Shown: piece by piece, positions 31,138 to 34,369 of the stretch
Numbering within the stretch: position 1 is the first letter of the stretch
How the letters are laid out: every line of letters begins with the position of its first letter
Made by a program: the position numbers and the translations under genes
Assembly (NCBI GenBank): GCA_001465015.1
Contig: LNEO01000369.1
Coordinates: forward strand, 1-34,369
Source: Deltaproteobacteria bacterium Ga0077539
Lineage (GTDB): Bacteria; Myxococcota_A; Polyangia; Polyangiales; Ga0077539
Length of the DNA: 34,369 nt
Direction of reading: 5' to 3'
The notes under the pieces: model-generated
Database searches by the model: none
The model's input: only the letters and a program-made list of their open reading frames with translations
Told to the model about the DNA's origin: nothing

Positions 31138-34100
31138 ATGCGTCTCGAGCGACCCTCCTCGATCACGCGCGCGGCGCGCGCCTGTGGCTTGCTTCTGCTG
31201 GCCGCCGCGCCGAGCGCCTGTGCGCCGCAACCGACCACCAACATCCCCGACGCGTTTCAGCTCGATGTGTCGCTCGAGGACCGCGTGTTCTCCTGCGATC
31301 CGCTGCGCTTCGATCCGTCGATGCCGCGCGTCGCCACCGAGCGCGCCATCACCTTGCGCGTCTCGGGCGGCTCGGGGCTCGCGCCGCTCAGGATCGAGGG
31401 AGAGACGCTCGGCGCCTTCGTCGAGGCCGGCGGCGGTTTTCGCGCTGGGTCGCGCGCGGGTCGCGTGACGGTCCTCGCGACGGACTCCAACTGCAACCTG
31501 CAGGCGCGAACCACTGTTGAAATCGTGGGTCCATTTTCAGTGACCCCTGCGCGCGCGACGGTCGCCCGCGGCGCGATGACCACGTTCACCGCGCAGAACG
31601 TCGTGGGGCCGTTGCGGTTCGAGATCTTCGCGCGCCCCGCGGGAGCTGGGGCGATGGGGTCGATCACGGCGGCAGGCGTCTTCACCGCGGGGGCGGTCGA
31701 CGGCGAGTACCAGATCGTCGCCACCGACGATGGCGCGCAGAAGAGCGCTCGGGTCGTCGTCGAGGTGGGCGCCGGGACGCCGCTGCGTCCCCGCGCGGCG
31801 CTGCTCGCCGTCGCGAGCGGCGAGCGCGCGCCGCTCGAGTGGTTCGGCGGCTCGGGAAGCTATCGCTACACGGTCAGCGACATGAGCCGCGGCCGCGTCG
31901 TGCAAGAGGGCGCGGCGGCGTTCTTCGAGGCGACGGGCGCGCCCGGCCCCGTGGACGTGACCGTCAACGATATGGCCTCGAGCGAGACCGCGCGGGTGCG
32001 CGTGCTCGTTGGAGAGACCATCGCGCCTGCCCCGCAGCGGCGCGGGTTGCAGACGCAGGCCGGAGACCTCGCGGTCGGAGACGTCAACGGCGACCGTCTG
32101 CCAGACTTGATCATCGGGCACGCTGAGCGATCGATCGCGGATTTGACGCGACGGCGCTTCACCGGTCGCAACGCGGGCGGCATCCTCGTGCACCACGGCG
32201 AGATGGGCGGCGGCTTCGCGGCGAGGCCGTCGACCATCCTCGAGGGAGAAAACACCGAGGACCGCTTCGGCAGCGTCCTGCTCGTGCGCGACGTCAACGC
32301 GGACGGCTTCGATGATGTGCTCGTCGGCGTGCCCGACTCGGACCTCGGCGAGAGCGACCGCGGGGCGTTCGCGCTGCACCTCGGCTCGCGCGACGGCCTG
32401 ACGCCAGAGTTCGAGCGGGTGCTCAACGGCGAAGACATCAACGATCGGTTCGGGTCGGCCATCGCTGTCGCGGACCTCAACGGCGACATGGCGCCCGAGT
32501 TGATTGTTGGTGCGCCCAACGCGGTGCGGCCGATGGACCGGCCGAGGGTCACCGCGGCGCGCTGCAACGGCGGTCGCGTCTACGTCTACCGCGGGATCGC
32601 TCGCTCGCCGGGCGCGCCTCCAGTGCGCGGCGTGTTCGAGAACGTCCCGTGGCAGGTCATCGACGTGCAGGCTCCTCGCAGCGACACCGACGCGCCGCCG
32701 GCATGCTCGCCGTTCTTGATCGGCGCAGGCCGGGCGGTCGCGCTCATCGACGTCGACAACGACGACAAGCTCGACCTCGCCGTCGGCGCGCCCAACGAGT
32801 CGCACGTCGCGATGGGAACAGCCAGCGTCTCGCACGGCGTCGTGCTCGTGTATCGCGGCGTCAACGACGCGCAGTTCGAGCGATTTCCCGCGTGGAGCAT
32901 CCAGTTGCCGGTCGAGCAACGGGTGGCCAATCAGCTCTTCGGACAGGCGCTCGACGTGATCCGCGACGGGATGACCTCGGCGCTGGTGGTGCGCTCGTCC
33001 AATTTCAACGCGCCCGGCGCGATGATGGGGACCACCGTCGCGGCCGCCGGCGGCATGTGGGTGTTTACGCGGGCGCAGTTTCCCGCGCCGAACATGGCCG
33101 ACGCGATGGGCGTTCGCCCGGTGCGCATCGTGAGCGCGTCGAGCGCGCAGACCTTCGCGTTCGGAGAGATCGCGCAGCGAGGGCTCGGACGACACGCGTC
33201 TGTGGGCGACACGGACGGCGACGGCGCCCCGGACTACATCGTCTCGGGGACCGCTGGCGCTGCGGCGGCGCCCGCGGTGAGCGGGGCTGTGTACTCGTTT
33301 TCCGTTCGCTCGCTGCTGACGGGGATGGGGGCCGTGATGTTGCCCACGCGCATCGTCAGCGGCGCGATGCCGATGCCCAACACGGTCCCGACCGAGCTCA
33401 CGGGCATGCGCGTCGCGGCGATCCCGGCGGCGATGGGGATGGGCGCAGGGCTCGCGGTGTGGCACGGCTTTCGAGACACGATGATCGCCGAGGGCGCGAC
33501 GATGGTCCTTCAGCCATTTGCGGGCTCGATTGAATATGTGGGTCCTGGCGCGGGCGCGCTCGCTCCTCGCTGGGACATGGCCGCCGCGCGTCGCAACATC
33601 GTGCTCCCGATGCAGGCGTCTGGAGACCGAGCGGGCACGGTCGTCGCGCTCGGATCGCTGAGCGGCGCCACTGCGGTGGACGCGGTCGTCGGCGCCCCGT
33701 TCTCGCACTCGACGGCGACGATGACCGTGCGCGCGGCGCAGCTGGCCAGCGTGGGCGCGACCGAGGTGTATCCGAGCGGCGGCCGCACGCCGACGGCGCG
33801 CTACGCCAAGGCGTTCGCGTCCGGCATCGCCTCTCCGACGATCTCGCTCGACTTCGACGGAGATGGCACGCAAGAGCTCGCGGTCGCCGAGCGCGTCGAG
33901 TCCGTCGACTCTCGGCTGATGGAGGTCCCAGCGCAGTGCAGGCTGCTCGGGACCGCGATGGGCACGGGCGACGCAGGCGTGACGCGAACGCCGCAGCTCG
34001 CGAACGGCCGCGGGATCGTTCACGTCTACAAGCTCATGGGCGGACAGCTCGTCGAGCGTTGGCGAGTGATCACGCGACAAGAAGTGCTGCCGCTCGTGGC

Positions 34101-34369
34101 GGGAGCCCTGCAGGGCGTCAGGCTCAACGGCTTCGGCGCGTCGATCGCGGCCGCGGACGTCGACGGCGACGGGCGCGACGACCTCGTCGTCGGACGGCCC
34201 GGCGGAACGGACTCGAACGGCGCCGAAGTCGTGCTCGGCCGCGAGAACACTGGCGCTTCTGTCATGTACGCGTGCAACACCGGCGACGCGTTTACCGTCG
34301 GGCCGAACGCGCCGACGGACACGACGTTCTTCGGGACAGTCGTCGACGGGATCGGCGACATCAACGGCG
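31138..34369 (+). CDS. Long FG-GAP/VCBS-repeat lipoprotein (3' end beyond window)
   Basis: From ATG 31138 the frame stays open to the window edge: 1077 codons and no stop. The signal RACGLLLLAAAPSAC ends in lipid cysteine C28. Residues about 40-300 are beta-rich, Ig- or cadherin-like segments (for example VSGGSGLAPLRIEG and WFGGSGSYRYTVSD). From about 310 on, calcium-binding FG-GAP repeats of the form DxNxDxxxDxxVG follow. Aspartate starts are near 315 (DVNGDRLPDLIIG), 385 (DVNADGFDDVLVG), 446, 538, 691, 905 and 1007, with another starting at the edge. That gives an integrin-alpha-like beta-propeller on the cell surface, probably binding ligand or matrix. The strand opposite carries an 847-codon shadow frame. 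Residues 700-900 have degenerate repeats, rich in Met and Ala. Confidence 0.88.
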   Translation, partial: MRLERPSSITRAARACGLLLLAAAPSACAPQPTTNIPDAFQLDVSLEDRVFSCDPLRFDPSMPRVATERAITLRVSGGSGLAPLRIEGETLGAFVEAGGGFRAGSRAGRVTVLATDSNCNLQARTTVEIVGPFSVTPARATVARGAMTTFTAQNVVGPLRFEIFARPAGAGAMGSITAAGVFTAGAVDGEYQIVATDDGAQKSARVVVEVGAGTPLRPRAALLAVASGERAPLEWFGGSGSYRYTVSDMSRGRVVQEGAAAFFEATGAPGPVDVTVNDMASSETARVRVLVGETIAPAPQRRGLQTQAGDLAVGDVNGDRLPDLIIGHAERSIADLTRRRFTGRNAGGILVHHGEMGGGFAARPSTILEGENTEDRFGSVLLVRDVNADGFDDVLVGVPDSDLGESDRGAFALHLGSRDGLTPEFERVLNGEDINDRFGSAIAVADLNGDMAPELIVGAPNAVRPMDRPRVTAARCNGGRVYVYRGIARSPGAPPVRGVFENVPWQVIDVQAPRSDTDAPPACSPFLIGAGRAVALIDVDNDDKLDLAVGAPNESHVAMGTASVSHGVVLVYRGVNDAQFERFPAWSIQLPVEQRVANQLFGQALDVIRDGMTSALVVRSSNFNAPGAMMGTTVAAAGGMWVFTRAQFPAPNMADAMGVRPVRIVSASSAQTFAFGEIAQRGLGRHASVGDTDGDGAPDYIVSGTAGAAAAPAVSGAVYSFSVRSLLTGMGAVMLPTRIVSGAMPMPNTVPTELTGMRVAAIPAAMGMGAGLAVWHGFRDTMIAEGATMVLQPFAGSIEYVGPGAGALAPRWDMAAARRNIVLPMQASGDRAGTVVALGSLSGATAVDAVVGAPFSHSTATMTVRAAQLASVGATEVYPSGGRTPTARYAKAFASGIASPTISLDFDGDGTQELAVAERVESVDSRLMEVPAQCRLLGTAMGTGDAGVTRTPQLANGRGIVHVYKLMGGQLVERWRVITRQEVLPLVAGALQGVRLNGFGASIAAADVDGDGRDDLVVGRPGGTDSNGAEVVLGRENTGASVMYACNTGDAFTVGPNAPTDTTFFGTVVDGIGDING

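Noticed and set aside
31537..34080. Minus-strand open frame of 847 codons opposite the FG-GAP gene
   Set aside because: The sequence is repetitive Arg/His/Ala and the Asp-rich FG-GAP repeats on the plus strand are unmistakable.

Overview
The window is about 34 kb of very GC-rich, gene-dense bacterial chromosome with strongly G/C-biased third codon positions. The gene content points to a myxobacterium (Myxococcota), probably near Sandaracinaceae/Polyangiales. The signs are many lipoproteins with Asp/Ala/Ser-rich linkers after the lipid cysteine, a membrane-anchored Hanks-type kinase, a DUF2330 protein with a MYXO-CTERM-like tail, and a DUF1549/DUF1588-like plus DUF1501 operon. This taxonomic call is inference; there is no rRNA in the window. 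I saw no tRNA, rRNA, CRISPR array, insertion sequence or prophage gene.

Layout. 1-213 is the 3' end of an unrecognised gene. 259-6481 (minus strand) holds a large HEAT-like/SUKH/WGR protein, the RNA helicase HrpB and a small repeat-containing lipoprotein. 6592-8689 (plus) holds a protein with a PARP-type zinc-finger-like motif and a short-chain dehydrogenase. 8709-9218 (minus) is an unrecognised protein. 9328-12408 (plus) holds an AraC-HTH/O6-methylguanine methyltransferase fusion, then a translationally coupled AAA ATPase and HNH endonuclease that look like a compact Septu-type (PtuA/PtuB) anti-phage pair. 12549-16516 (minus) is a lipoprotein cluster: an alpha/beta-hydrolase-like lipoprotein, an Asp-box (BNR) lipoprotein and two tandem Cys-rich paralogues, the last three overlapping by 4 bp each. 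16526-20865 holds housekeeping and accessory genes: a GreA/GreB-like factor, an enoyl-CoA hydratase/isomerase, a TM2 protein, a MATE transporter and an App1-like HAD phosphatase. 20914-23915 holds a VWA lipoprotein and a DUF2330 protein. 24106-25755 (minus) is a Ser/Thr kinase. After a 565-bp non-coding stretch, 26321-34369 is a plus-strand run of surface proteins: a DUF1549/DUF1588-like lipoprotein with a CxxCH site, a coupled small lipoprotein, a DUF1501 protein and a long FG-GAP lipoprotein that runs off the window.

Most interesting. (i) The ATPase-HNH pair is a candidate defence system. (ii) Two PARP-associated modules, WGR and a PARP-type zinc finger, lie on the two sides of hrpB with no PARP catalytic domain in view. 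(iii) Several genes have a -10-like hexamer only 6-11 nt before the start codon and no Shine-Dalgarno sequence, which suggests leaderless transcripts. The ATPase operon and the WGR gene share an identical 11-nt element at that position. Many long open frames opposite the real genes are GC-driven shadows and were left out.
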